A stretch of 64,000 bases of DNA from Paraburkholderia tropica. GTDB taxonomy: Bacteria; Pseudomonadota; Gammaproteobacteria; Burkholderiales; Burkholderiaceae. Shown piece after piece: positions 25,352 to 34,121 of this stretch (position 1 is the first letter of the stretch; every line of letters starts with the position of its first letter). The DNA lies in assembly GCF_900109265.1 (NCBI RefSeq), contig NZ_FNZM01000013.1:240026-304025 (forward strand), in the 5' to 3' direction. The notes beneath the pieces are model-generated. The model saw only the letters and a program-made list of their open reading frames with translations, had not been told where the DNA came from and ran no database searches. The position numbers were made by a program, and so were the translations under genes.

Positions 25352-27973
25352 GTGAAACGACCCCGTACCCCGGCATCGCGCCGCAGCGCGCGCCGTCCGG
25401 CCAGCGCCCGCAACACGCTCTCAATCGCGCTTTCGGCCGCGCTCTTTCTTGCAGCCGGCGCCGCGCTCGCACAGGACGCCTCGACGCACACTTTCCATCT
25501 CGCGGCGCAACCGCTCAACCGCACGCTGCTGTCCATCGCGGCGCAAAGCGGCGTGCCGCTCAGCTACGACCCGCATCTCGTCGAACACGTGCAGGCCGCG
25601 CCCGTGAGCGGCGCGCTCACAGCGCAAGGCGCGATCGCCCAGGCGCTCAAGGGCACCGGTCTCGAAGTCGTGACCACGGACAGCCACGCGCTCGCCGTGC
25701 GCCGCGCCGCGCCGGCCGCCACCGCGACGGAGGACGCGCGCCCAAAAGCTGACCGGCCGCAGCGGCCGGTTCCCCCGCCCGCCACCGCCGACACGACCAC
25801 CACCACGCAACTGGGCACCGTGACCGTGAGCGCCACGCGCGCGCGACGCGACGACCCGCAGCGCACGCCGACGTCGAGCTACCGCGTGACCGGCCGCGAA
25901 CTGCAACAGCAGCACATCACCTCGCTCGCGGATCTTCAGCAGCTCGTGCCCGGCCTGAACGTGCAGACCACCGATCCGTCCGACACGCAGATCACGATCC
26001 GCGGCGTGGGCGACGGCGGCGGCCAGACGAGCGGCGAGCAGAACATCGGCATGCCGAGCAGCGTGGCCGTGTATCTCGACAACGTGTACCTGCCGCGTCC
26101 CGGCATGCTCGCGGGCGCACTCGCCGACGTCGATTACGTCGACGTGCTAAGCGGCGCACAAGGCACGCTGTTCGGCGCGAACTCGACGGGCGGCGTGATC
26201 GACATCCACACGCCGCTGCCGAGTTCCACGCTGACCGGCTCCGAAAGCCTCTCGTTCGCCTCGCGCGGCACGGTGCTCAATCACACCATGCTCTCGGGGC
26301 CGATCGCGGACATGCTCTCGGGCCGCATCGACTTCGTGCACAACAGCACCAACGGCGACGTCAACAACATCACGAACGGCCACACGCTCAACGGCAATTC
26401 GAGCAACAGCGTGCGCGGCCAGCTGCTTTTCAAGCCCAACAATCAGTTCAGCCTGCGCCTGAGCGCCGACTACAGCAACGAGAACGACTCGCCCACGCCG
26501 GTGACGTATTCGTCGAATTCGGTGAATGGCGTGAACAGCTTTCTCACGCATTCGTCGTTGATCGGCAATCGCGTGGTGTATGGGGGCGACGATCACAACG
26601 TCGCGCTCGACGACGAAAACAGCATGCATCTCGTGCAGGGCGGCGGTTCGGCCGAGGCGAACTATCGCTTCGACAACGGCTACAACCTGCGGTCCGTGAG
26701 TTCGTATCGCTACTTCAATTACGTGCCTTCGGTGGCCGACAGCCTGAGTGTTCCCGTCTACGCGAACAGCGGCACGCAGTTTCTCGACCGTTCGTGGTCG
26801 CAGGATTTCCGCCTCGATTCGCCGCACGGACAATACTTCGACTGGGCCGTGGGCGCGACCTACATGGGCGAGAACGAAGCGACGCAAGCCTTCACGCGTT
26901 ACGCCGACAGCAAGCTGCCGGGCCTCTATTACGGCAGCACGGCTTACGACGGGCTCGACATCATTCGCTACGGCACACTGCACGACGAAGTGTGGTCGGG
27001 CTTCGGTCAGGGCACCTTCCACGTGACGCCGCGCTTCGACATCACGGCGGGCGTGCGCCTCACCTACGACAAGAAAGGCGGCCAGTTCATCCGCTATAAC
27101 AAGGCGCCGTTCAACTCCGGTTACCTTGTTCAATACAACACGCTGCCCTCGGCCACGCTCGCGTTCAAGTATCTGCTCACACGCGATCTGAGCAGCTATC
27201 TCGCGCTCTCGTACGGCGAGAAAGCGGGCGGCCTGAACGTCTCGGCGGGCGCGGCATCGAAGGCCGGCGACAGCTCACTTGTGATCGCACCCGAACGCAC
27301 CAAGAGCGCGGAACTGGGCATCAAGGGCACGTTGCTCGACGGCTCGCTGAGCGCGAAAGCCGACGTGTTCCTGACCTACGTGAACGCGTTCCAGACGCAG
27401 AGCTACGACCCCAGCACGCAATCGACCTACCTCGTGAACGCGGGGACGTTCCGCTCGCGCGGCGCGGAATTCTCACTGCAATACACGCCCGACGATCATC
27501 TGCTGCTGCAGACATCCGCGGTCTATAACGACGCGCGCTACCTCAACTATCACCACGCGATCTGCCCGCCCGAAGTCACGCTCGGACCGGCCGGTTCCAC
27601 CGCGATCTGCGACCTCACGGGCAATCAGGTCTTCAACGCGCCGAAGCTCACGTTCAATGCGACGGCGCGCTACACGTGGCACACACTCAACGGCCTCACT
27701 TCGTTCGTGAGCGCGCGCTATTCGTATCGCACGTGGATGTACGGCACCGTCGACGACTCGGCGTTCACGCGCATTCCGGGCTATGGCCTCGTCTCGCTTT
27801 CGGCGGGCACGGGCGGCAAATTCAGTCGCGGCAGCTGGACCGCCTCGCTCTGGGTCAACAATCTGTTCAACAAAACCTACTATCAGCGGCTCGTGGAAAG
27901 CGATTACGGGTCGGTGCTCGGCTGGATCGGCGAACCGCGCACGATCGGCGGCACGCTGACCTATCAGTTCTGA
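25352..27973 (+). CDS. TonB-dependent receptor with STN signalling domain
   Basis: This roughly 873-residue outer-membrane protein has a signal peptide ending GAALAQD, an N-terminal STN domain (FHLAAQPLNRTLLSIAAQSG to TGLEVVTTD, about residues 46-115), a plug (LADLQQLVPGLNVQT, ITIRGVG, DVLSGAQGTLFGANSTGG) and a 22-strand-type barrel ending in ...TYQF. The STN domain marks it as a transducer for FecR-type signalling. A GTG start is chosen, with AGG upstream, because it gives a proper signal peptide. Its neighbours are lyases for rhamnogalacturonan, so the ligand is probably a pectin oligosaccharide rather than a siderophore. It is 7 bp from the PL26 gene. Confidence 0.88.
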   Translation: MKRPRTPASRRSARRPASARNTLSIALSAALFLAAGAALAQDASTHTFHLAAQPLNRTLLSIAAQSGVPLSYDPHLVEHVQAAPVSGALTAQGAIAQALKGTGLEVVTTDSHALAVRRAAPAATATEDARPKADRPQRPVPPPATADTTTTTQLGTVTVSATRARRDDPQRTPTSSYRVTGRELQQQHITSLADLQQLVPGLNVQTTDPSDTQITIRGVGDGGGQTSGEQNIGMPSSVAVYLDNVYLPRPGMLAGALADVDYVDVLSGAQGTLFGANSTGGVIDIHTPLPSSTLTGSESLSFASRGTVLNHTMLSGPIADMLSGRIDFVHNSTNGDVNNITNGHTLNGNSSNSVRGQLLFKPNNQFSLRLSADYSNENDSPTPVTYSSNSVNGVNSFLTHSSLIGNRVVYGGDDHNVALDDENSMHLVQGGGSAEANYRFDNGYNLRSVSSYRYFNYVPSVADSLSVPVYANSGTQFLDRSWSQDFRLDSPHGQYFDWAVGATYMGENEATQAFTRYADSKLPGLYYGSTAYDGLDIIRYGTLHDEVWSGFGQGTFHVTPRFDITAGVRLTYDKKGGQFIRYNKAPFNSGYLVQYNTLPSATLAFKYLLTRDLSSYLALSYGEKAGGLNVSAGAASKAGDSSLVIAPERTKSAELGIKGTLLDGSLSAKADVFLTYVNAFQTQSYDPSTQSTYLVNAGTFRSRGAEFSLQYTPDDHLLLQTSAVYNDARYLNYHHAICPPEVTLGPAGSTAICDLTGNQVFNAPKLTFNATARYTWHTLNGLTSFVSARYSYRTWMYGTVDDSAFTRIPGYGLVSLSAGTGGKFSRGSWTASLWVNNLFNKTYYQRLVESDYGSVLGWIGEPRTIGGTLTYQF

Positions 27974-27980
27974 GGCCGCG

Positions 27981-30800
27981 ATGAGCAACGGATTCGATCG
28001 CCGCACCTTCTTCAAACTCGCTTCGCTGGCCGTAGGCGGAACGCTCGCCGATGCGTCCACGGCGGCGCGCGCGCATTCTGCTTCCTACGCCGACAGCATC
28101 GACGATGCCAACGCGAACGAAGCGCGCGTGCATTGGCTCGACGGCTCGCTGCGCGCCACGCCCGAATCGTTCATCGGCGCGACGTGGGGCGTGCCGTGGC
28201 CGCGCGGCGCGGTCGATGCGCACAGTGCGTTCGACTTGCGCCTCGCGCACGCGGCAGCGACGCCAACGTCTGCGTCCGGGCGCGTCGCGCTGCAATCGTG
28301 GCCGCTGGCTTACTGGCCCGATGGCTCGCTGAAATGGTCGGCGCATACGCTCGCACCACAAGCGCTCGCAGCGCTGCAAAATGGCGACGAAACGCCTCGA
28401 GACTTCATCGTCGAACCTCGTGCGGCGCGCGCCGACGAAACGAACAATGCGCCCGCCATCGCGCATCTCGACGGCGACCTCATCCGCATCGATACGGGCG
28501 TATTGCAGGCCACGCTGCCACTCAATGGCGCGCGCGTGTTCGACACGTTGAGCCGCAACGGCCAGGCGACGCTGCGCGACGGCCGCCTCCTTGTGCTCAC
28601 CGACGAAGCGCCTACCGCACAGCACGACGACGAAGCTCAAGCGACCGCACGCGAACGCTACACGGGCCGCATCGAGCATGCCACGCTCGAACAAAACGGC
28701 CCGGCGCGCGCCGTCGTCAAGCTCACCGGCACGCACGCGCAGGAAGGCAGCAACGCCACGTTGCTGCCCTTCGTGCTGCGGCTTTACTTCTATCGCGGCT
28801 CGGACGCCGTGCGCATCGTGCACAGCCTCGTCTACGACGCCGATCCACAGCGAAGCTTCATTCGCGGCGTGGGCCTGCGTTTCGATATGCCGCTCGACGG
28901 CGAGCCACACGAACGCTTTGTGCGCTTCACGGGCGACAACGGCGGCGTCTTCGCCGAGGCCGTGCGCACGCTCACCGGCCTGCGCCGCAGCCCCGGCGCG
29001 AGCGTGGAAGCCGCACAATTCGCGGGAGAGGTCACGCCGCCCGCTTCCGCGCTCGGCCCTGTATTCGCGAAGGATTTGCGCTTCGTGCCCGCCTGGGGCG
29101 ACTACACGCTGCTCCAGCCGAACGCCGACGGCTTCACGATTGACAAACGCACACAAAGCGGCTGCGGCTGGATTCGCGCAGCGAGCGGCACGCGCGCGGC
29201 GGGCACGGCTTGCCTCGGCGCGCTTTCAGGCAGCGTGGCGTTCGGCATCCGCCACTTCTGGCAGAGCTATCCGGCGCAACTCGACATTCGCGGCGCGCAC
29301 AGCGAACGCGCCACCGTCACGCTCTGGCTCTGGGCGCCCGACGCGCCCGGCATGGATCTGCGCCCGTATCACGACGGCATGGGCGAAACGAGTTACGCGC
29401 TGCAACGCGACGCGCTCGACATCACCTACGAGGACTACGAGCCGGGTTTCATGACGCCGTATGGCGTGGCGCGCACGAGCGAAATCGAACTGCAGTTGCT
29501 GCCGCGCACGCCGACCAACACCGAACTGATCGACATCGCGCGGCGCATCGAAACGCCGCCGCGTCTGATGCCTTCGCGTGCGTGGATGCATCGCGCCGAA
29601 GCGTTCGATCCGTACTGGCGTCCACGCGCGTCGCGCGTCGCCGCTGCGCCCGTGATCGCGCGCACGCAACGCGCGCTCGACTGGAACTACGACTTCTATC
29701 GCGGCCAGATCGAGCAGCGCAAGTGGTACGGCTTCTGGGATTTCGGCGACGTGATGCACACCTACGACGCCACGCGTCACGTCTGGCGCTACGACGTCGG
29801 CGGCTTCGCGTGGGACAACGGCGAGCTGAGCAGCGGCATCTGGCTCTGGCACTACTGGCTGCACTCGGGCCGCGCCGACGCCTTCCGCACCGCCGAAGCC
29901 ATGACGCGCCACGGCAGCGAAGTCGACGTTCATCACATCGGGCCGTTCAGTCCGCTCGGCTCGCGTCACGACGTCCAGCATTGGGGCGACAGCGCGAAGC
30001 AACTGCGCGTGTCCACGGTTGCGAATCACCGCTTCTACTATTACGTGAGCGCGGACGAGCGCATCGGCGACCTCATGCGCGCGCAGATCAACGCGGTCGA
30101 GCGGCTGCGCGACGTGCTGCCGGGCCGCAAGATCGGCGAGCCGTTTCCGCCCGACGATCGCGCGCATCACGCCACCGTTTCGTTCGGCACGGATTGGGGC
30201 GCGGTGGCGGCGGCCTGGCTCACCGAATGGGAACGCACGGGTGATCCTGCCTGGCGCGACAAACTCGTCGCCAGCATGACGACCATCGCCGCGCAGCCGC
30301 ATGGATTCTTCACGGGCTACGGCGTGATGGATCTGCGCACGGGCGCGTTCGCGCGCGACGCGAGCGGCGCGTTGTCGGTCTCGCATCTGAGCGCCGTGTT
30401 CGGTCTGCCCGAAATCTGCGGCGAGCTGTTGCGCGTGCTCGATGTGCCAGCGTTCCGCACGGCCTGGCTGCAATACTGCACGCTGTATTCCGCGAGCGCC
30501 GACGCTCAGCGCGCGGCGCTCGGGCAACCGCTCGGCAAGCTGAATCTGAATCAGGGCCACGCGCGACTGCTCGCCTACGCGGCGAGCGAAACCGGCGACC
30601 GCGCACTGGCGCATCGCGCGTGGACACAGTTCCTCGCCGGTCACGCGGGCAGCACGTTCGAGGACTTCGTGATCGAGCGCGTGCGCGTGCCGACCGTGCT
30701 CTACGACGTGGACGAAGCGCCGCGCGTTTCGACCAATTCCACCGCGCAATGGGGACTCGGTGCGATCGGCCTGCTCGCGCTCGTCCCCGACGACGTGTAA
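27981..30800 (+). CDS. Exo-rhamnogalacturonan lyase, PL26 family (YetA/PcRGLX-like)
   Basis: This 939-residue protein begins with a Tat signal (DRRTFFKLASLAVGG). It shows the three PcRGLX-type parts: an N-terminal beta-sandwich (GATWGVPWPRGAVD, WPDGSLKWSAHT), a second domain (FYRGSDAVRIVHSLVYDADP, RHFWQSYPAQLDIRGA, LWLWAPDAPGMDLR) and a helical (alpha/alpha) domain (WYGFWDFGDVMHTYD, FAWDNGELSSGIWLW, LGKLNLNQGHARLL). PL26 enzymes release unsaturated galacturonosyl-rhamnose from rhamnogalacturonan-I ends. It is coupled to the TonB transducer gene (GAGG overlapping the gap). It is probably periplasmic and acts after import by the receptor. Confidence 0.85.
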   Translation: MSNGFDRRTFFKLASLAVGGTLADASTAARAHSASYADSIDDANANEARVHWLDGSLRATPESFIGATWGVPWPRGAVDAHSAFDLRLAHAAATPTSASGRVALQSWPLAYWPDGSLKWSAHTLAPQALAALQNGDETPRDFIVEPRAARADETNNAPAIAHLDGDLIRIDTGVLQATLPLNGARVFDTLSRNGQATLRDGRLLVLTDEAPTAQHDDEAQATARERYTGRIEHATLEQNGPARAVVKLTGTHAQEGSNATLLPFVLRLYFYRGSDAVRIVHSLVYDADPQRSFIRGVGLRFDMPLDGEPHERFVRFTGDNGGVFAEAVRTLTGLRRSPGASVEAAQFAGEVTPPASALGPVFAKDLRFVPAWGDYTLLQPNADGFTIDKRTQSGCGWIRAASGTRAAGTACLGALSGSVAFGIRHFWQSYPAQLDIRGAHSERATVTLWLWAPDAPGMDLRPYHDGMGETSYALQRDALDITYEDYEPGFMTPYGVARTSEIELQLLPRTPTNTELIDIARRIETPPRLMPSRAWMHRAEAFDPYWRPRASRVAAAPVIARTQRALDWNYDFYRGQIEQRKWYGFWDFGDVMHTYDATRHVWRYDVGGFAWDNGELSSGIWLWHYWLHSGRADAFRTAEAMTRHGSEVDVHHIGPFSPLGSRHDVQHWGDSAKQLRVSTVANHRFYYYVSADERIGDLMRAQINAVERLRDVLPGRKIGEPFPPDDRAHHATVSFGTDWGAVAAAWLTEWERTGDPAWRDKLVASMTTIAAQPHGFFTGYGVMDLRTGAFARDASGALSVSHLSAVFGLPEICGELLRVLDVPAFRTAWLQYCTLYSASADAQRAALGQPLGKLNLNQGHARLLAYAASETGDRALAHRAWTQFLAGHAGSTFEDFVIERVRVPTVLYDVDEAPRVSTNSTAQWGLGAIGLLALVPDDV

Positions 30801-30811
30801 GCCCATCGAAG

Positions 30812-30874
30812 GCGCGCGCATCGCAATCGAATAAGGAATTCGTTTTTCCCTCTAACGATTGCGAGCGCGCGCGC
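30812..30874. terminator. Long imperfect inverted repeat after the PL26 gene
   Basis: An 18-nt arm GCGCGCGCATCGCAATCG and a near-complementary arm CGATTGCGAGCGCGCGC (one unpaired base) flank a 26-nt loop containing GTTTTTCCC, 12 bp after the lyase stop. It may end transcription or separate the locus from the cystine operon. Confidence 0.45.
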
Positions 30875-31014
30875 AAACGCCTCGTAGCGTGATATTCCGC
30901 CCGGGCATATGAATAGCGCATCATCGCTTTTGTGGTCGAACGCGCGGTCAGTAGAATCGTGCGGCTCACGCATCGAGCCCACTATTCAGCAGCATTCACA
31001 CGCGAGTTACCACC

Positions 31015-31794
31015 ATGAAAGCTATCCGCTCCGTCTTGCTCGCCACACTCCTTTCGGCGGTCGCCGCCGCGCCCGCGTTCGCCGCCGACGAACTGGCCCA
31101 GGTGAAGTCGTCCGGCGTGTTCCGCGTCGGCACCGAAGGCACTTACGCGCCGTTCACGTATCACGACGAAACGGGCAAGCTCACGGGTTTCGATGTCGAC
31201 ATCGCCAGCGCCATCGCGCAACGTCTGGGCGTCAAACCGGAATTCGTCGAAGGAAAGTGGGACGGACTGATCGCCGGTCTCGACGTGAATCGGTACGACG
31301 CCGTCATCAACGAGGTGTCGATCACCGACGCGCGCAAGGTGAAGTACGACTTTTCGACGCCGTATATCGCCACGCATGCGGTGCTGATCGTGCGCGACGA
31401 CAACACCACGATTCATTCCTTCGACGATCTGAAAGGCAAGAAGTCGGCGAATACGCTCACCAGCAATTTCGGCAAGCTCGCCGCGTCGCACGGCGCCGAT
31501 GTCGTGCCGGTGCAAGGCTTCAACGAGTCGATCGATCTGCTGACCTCGGGCCGCGTGGACGCCACGGTCAACGACTCGCTGTCGTACCTCGATTTCCGCA
31601 AGCACAAGCCCGACGCCAAGCTGAAGATCGTGGCCACCGACACGTCGAGCGCCGGCGATCAGTCGGCCGTGCTGCTGCGCAAGGGTAATCCGGCGCTGGT
31701 CGCGGCCATCGACAAGGCGCTCGCCGACATCAAGGCCGACGGCACCTACGCGAAGATTTCGCAGAAGTATTTCGGCAAAGACGTCTCGCAATAA
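31015..31794 (+). CDS. Cystine-type amino acid ABC substrate-binding protein
   Basis: This 259-residue periplasmic binding protein (SBP_bac_3) has a signal peptide cut after PAFAAD. The block FRVGTEGTYAPFTYHDETG, then LTGFDVDIASAIAQRLG, and KWDGLIAGLDVNRYDAVINEVSIT are typical of FliY/TcyJ-like cystine binding proteins. It is the first gene of a compact three-gene importer and lies 214 bp after the rhamnogalacturonan locus. The cystine specificity is family-based inference. It agrees with the sulfur theme upstream. Confidence 0.85.
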   Translation: MKAIRSVLLATLLSAVAAAPAFAADELAQVKSSGVFRVGTEGTYAPFTYHDETGKLTGFDVDIASAIAQRLGVKPEFVEGKWDGLIAGLDVNRYDAVINEVSITDARKVKYDFSTPYIATHAVLIVRDDNTTIHSFDDLKGKKSANTLTSNFGKLAASHGADVVPVQGFNESIDLLTSGRVDATVNDSLSYLDFRKHKPDAKLKIVATDTSSAGDQSAVLLRKGNPALVAAIDKALADIKADGTYAKISQKYFGKDVSQ

Positions 31795-31807
31795 GGCGGG
31801 CTGAACG

Positions 31808-32485
31808 ATGCCGGCATGGCTGCATTTAATGGCGCAATCGCTCTGGCCGCTGCTTTACGCGGGGCTCGTGTTCACTGTGCCGCTCACGCTCGCATCGTTC
31901 GCGATCGGCGTCGCGCTCGCGTTCTGGGTAGCGCTCGTGCGACTGTTCGGTCCGCGCTGGGCCAGCGCCGCCGCGCGCTTTTATATCTGGCTGTTTCGCG
32001 GCTCGCCGCTGCTCGTGCAGCTATTCGTGATCTTTTACGGCCTGCCCAACGTGGGCATCGTGCTCGATCCGTTGACGGCGGCAATCATCGGCTTTTCGCT
32101 GAACGTGGGCGCGTATAACGCCGAAGTGATTCGCGGCGTGATCGAATCGATTCCGCGTGGACAATGGGAAGCCGCGTATTCGCTGAACATGACGCGCGCG
32201 CAGGCGCTGCGTCGCGTGATTCTGCCGCAAGCGATTCGCGTGGCGTTGCCCGCGTTGTCGAACGCTTTTATCGCGCTCGTGAAAGACACGTCGCTGGCCG
32301 CCGTGCTCACGGTGCCCGAGATTTTTCAGGCCGCGCAGCGCATTGCGGCCGTGACCTACGAACCGCTCATTCTGTATAGCGAGGCCGCGTTGATTTATCT
32401 GGCGTTCAGTTCCGTGCTGTCGCGCGCGCAGTTCCGGCTCGAAGCGCGCTTCGGTCGCCACGCGCTCTTTTCGCCGGGCCGCTGA
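31808..32485 (+). CDS. Amino acid ABC transporter permease (cystine type)
   Basis: This 225-residue inner-membrane protein of the HisM/GlnP permease family has hydrophobic segments around residues 13-45, 60-80, 90-110 and 190-210. Its EAA loop region is WEAAYSLNMTRAQALRRVILPQAIRVALP. FRGSPLLVQLFVIFYGLP is a family hallmark. It lies 13 bp after the binding-protein gene, and its stop overlaps the ATPase start by one base (TGATG). It closely resembles TcyL/YecS-type cystine permeases. Confidence 0.9.
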   Translation: MPAWLHLMAQSLWPLLYAGLVFTVPLTLASFAIGVALAFWVALVRLFGPRWASAAARFYIWLFRGSPLLVQLFVIFYGLPNVGIVLDPLTAAIIGFSLNVGAYNAEVIRGVIESIPRGQWEAAYSLNMTRAQALRRVILPQAIRVALPALSNAFIALVKDTSLAAVLTVPEIFQAAQRIAAVTYEPLILYSEAALIYLAFSSVLSRAQFRLEARFGRHALFSPGR

Positions 32486-33243
32486 TGATCGAATTCGACA
32501 GCATCGGCAAATCGTTCGGCGAGCATCGCGTGCTGATCGATATTGCACTGACACTCAAGGCGGGCAGCGTGACTGCGCTGATCGGCCCGTCCGGCAGCGG
32601 CAAAAGCACCCTGCTACGCTGCGTGAATCTGCTCGAAGTGCCGGACAGCGGCACGCTGCGTGTTGGCGATGCGCAGATCACGTTCTCGCCAGGACGGCGC
32701 ATTGCGCAGGCGGAGATTGCGAAAGTGCGCCGCCATACCGGCATGGTGTTCCAGAACTTCCAGTTGTTCCCGCATCTGAGCGTAATCGAGAACGTGATGG
32801 CGGGGCTCGTGATTCTGCCGCAATGGGATCGCGTACGTGCGCGCGAACGGGCCGCCGCGCTGCTCGACAAAGTGGGCCTCGCCGCCAAAGCCGAAGCATG
32901 GCCCAGCACGCTCTCGGGCGGCCAGCAACAGCGCGTGGCGATTGCACGCGCGCTAGCGCCGTCGCCGCAAGTGCTGCTCTGCGATGAACCGACTTCCGCG
33001 CTCGATCCCGAACTGTCCGCCGAAGTCGTGGACGTGCTCCGCCAGCTCGCGAACGAAGGCACGACCATGTTGATGGCGACACACGATTTGCGGCTCGCCG
33101 CGTCGGTCGCGCACGATGCGATCTTTCTCAAGGACGGCACAGTGGTGGAAGCCGGTCCATCGAGCGAACTGTTTTCGCGCCCGCGCGACGCGCGCACCGC
33201 GCGCTTCATTTCTACGCTTACGCAAGCCGCGCCTATCGTTTGA
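32485..33243 (+). CDS. Amino acid ABC transporter ATP-binding protein (cystine type)
   Basis: This 252-residue ATPase has Walker A GPSGSGKST, Q-loop MVFQNFQLFPHLSV, signature LSGGQQQRVAIARAL, Walker B VLLCDEPTSALDPEL and switch ATHDLRLA. It follows the TcyN/GlnQ pattern for polar amino acids and completes the binding protein-permease-ATPase unit. The stop of the permease gene and this ATG share one base, giving tight coupling. The next gene-like region downstream is only a porin relic. Confidence 0.92.
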   Translation: MIEFDSIGKSFGEHRVLIDIALTLKAGSVTALIGPSGSGKSTLLRCVNLLEVPDSGTLRVGDAQITFSPGRRIAQAEIAKVRRHTGMVFQNFQLFPHLSVIENVMAGLVILPQWDRVRARERAAALLDKVGLAAKAEAWPSTLSGGQQQRVAIARALAPSPQVLLCDEPTSALDPELSAEVVDVLRQLANEGTTMLMATHDLRLAASVAHDAIFLKDGTVVEAGPSSELFSRPRDARTARFISTLTQAAPIV

Positions 33244-33414
33244 GTGCCTTTTTTACGGACTAAATCGCGCTTTCTACGCGACCGCGACCGCAACCTCGCC
33301 GACGATTTCGGGCTTACGCGGCAGCATGCAATACGGCTTTGGCGCGTGACGGGCAGCCTGAAAAGCGGCTGCCCGGCATGAATTATCCGAATGTCCTTGA
33401 TCGACCAGGCGGAC

Positions 33415-33669
33415 ATTCGCTTTTCACCGATACCGCCGTGTTCAATACCTATGGCGCTGGCGAGTTATCGCATCAGCGCGCCATTCGAAATTTCGGGCGG
33501 CTATCGCGATACGCGCGCGTCGTCGGCCGATGGCATTCAGGATGCGGCCCGCTATCAACAGGTCTCGTTGCGCGAGATGTATCACCTGTCCAGGAGCACG
33601 ACGCTCCATACGTTGCAGGCATATCAGCACGCTTCGGAACAGACGCCCGGCGCACCTTCCAGTCTCTAA
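33415..33669 (+). pseudogene. Decayed porin fragment (Burkholderia OmpC-like, C-terminal third)
   Basis: Two overlapping frames together spell a Gram-negative porin segment. FTDTAVFNTYGAG reads in one frame to about 33461, then ASYRISAPFEISGGYRDTRA, SSADGIQDAARYQQVSLREM and YHLSRSTTLHTLQAYQHASE follow in another. A 2-bp loss (GC) at about 33461 would explain the shift. Only about 80 residues remain of a roughly 370-residue porin, and the final beta-strands with the terminal Phe are missing. There is no start or signal peptide. It is a dead remnant; the flanking 33244-33414 and 33670-33729 hold nothing else I can see. Confidence 0.7.
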
Positions 33670-33729
33670 CACGCGCGGCACGGCATTTGCTGGCTCTCCG
33701 TTGACATTCAACACCAAACGGAGAAACCT

Positions 33730-34014
33730 ATGCCGACGATCCGCAAACCCGCACGCGGCCTCGCTGCCGCCCTACTCGCTCTTTCGGCGGCCGGCGCCAT
33801 GACGATCGCCACCGGCGCAGCCGCGCAGACGAACAACGATCCGAACGCCGCGCCGCCCACGCACGCCGACAAGAAGGCCGAGAAGGAGCAGGCGAAGGCC
33901 GACAAGAAGGCCGCTGTCGCCCAGGCCAAGGCCGACAAGAAAAAGACCGACGCGCAAGCCGACGCCGACAAGGAAAAAGCCGATGCGCGCGTGAAGGACG
34001 CGAAGGATCAGTAA
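33730..34014 (+). CDS. Small exported Ala/Lys-rich protein
   Basis: This 94-residue protein has a signal peptide (LAAALLALSAAGAMTIATGAAAQ) followed by a highly charged Ala/Lys/Asp tail with repeated ADKK and AKAD units, probably one long helix. The ATG has GGAG at 7 nt. I recognise no family. Such proteins are common as unannotated periplasmic proteins in Burkholderia. It has no operon partner: a porin relic lies upstream and a convergent MFS gene downstream, separated by a stem-loop. Confidence 0.75.
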   Translation: MPTIRKPARGLAAALLALSAAGAMTIATGAAAQTNNDPNAAPPTHADKKAEKEQAKADKKAAVAQAKADKKKTDAQADADKEKADARVKDAKDQ

Positions 34015-34073
34015 TCTGCTTGCGGCGGTTTATCGCCGTCGTCACGGTCATTCAAACTGACCTTGGCGATAAA

Positions 34074-34116
34074 GGCGCGCTGAAAGCAAATGCATCACAC
34101 GCGCATTCAGCGCGCC
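34074..34116. terminator. Stem-loop between convergent genes
   Basis: Perfect 11-bp arms GGCGCGCTGAA and TTCAGCGCGCC enclose a 21-nt loop, between the Ala/Lys-rich protein gene and the convergent MFS gene. It is suited to serve as a terminator for either side. The T-tract is weak. Confidence 0.55.
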
Positions 34117-34121
34117 TCATT

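Noticed and set aside
33244..33414. Possible small genes between the cystine ATPase and the porin relic
   Set aside because: No frame has a Shine-Dalgarno or recognisable product.
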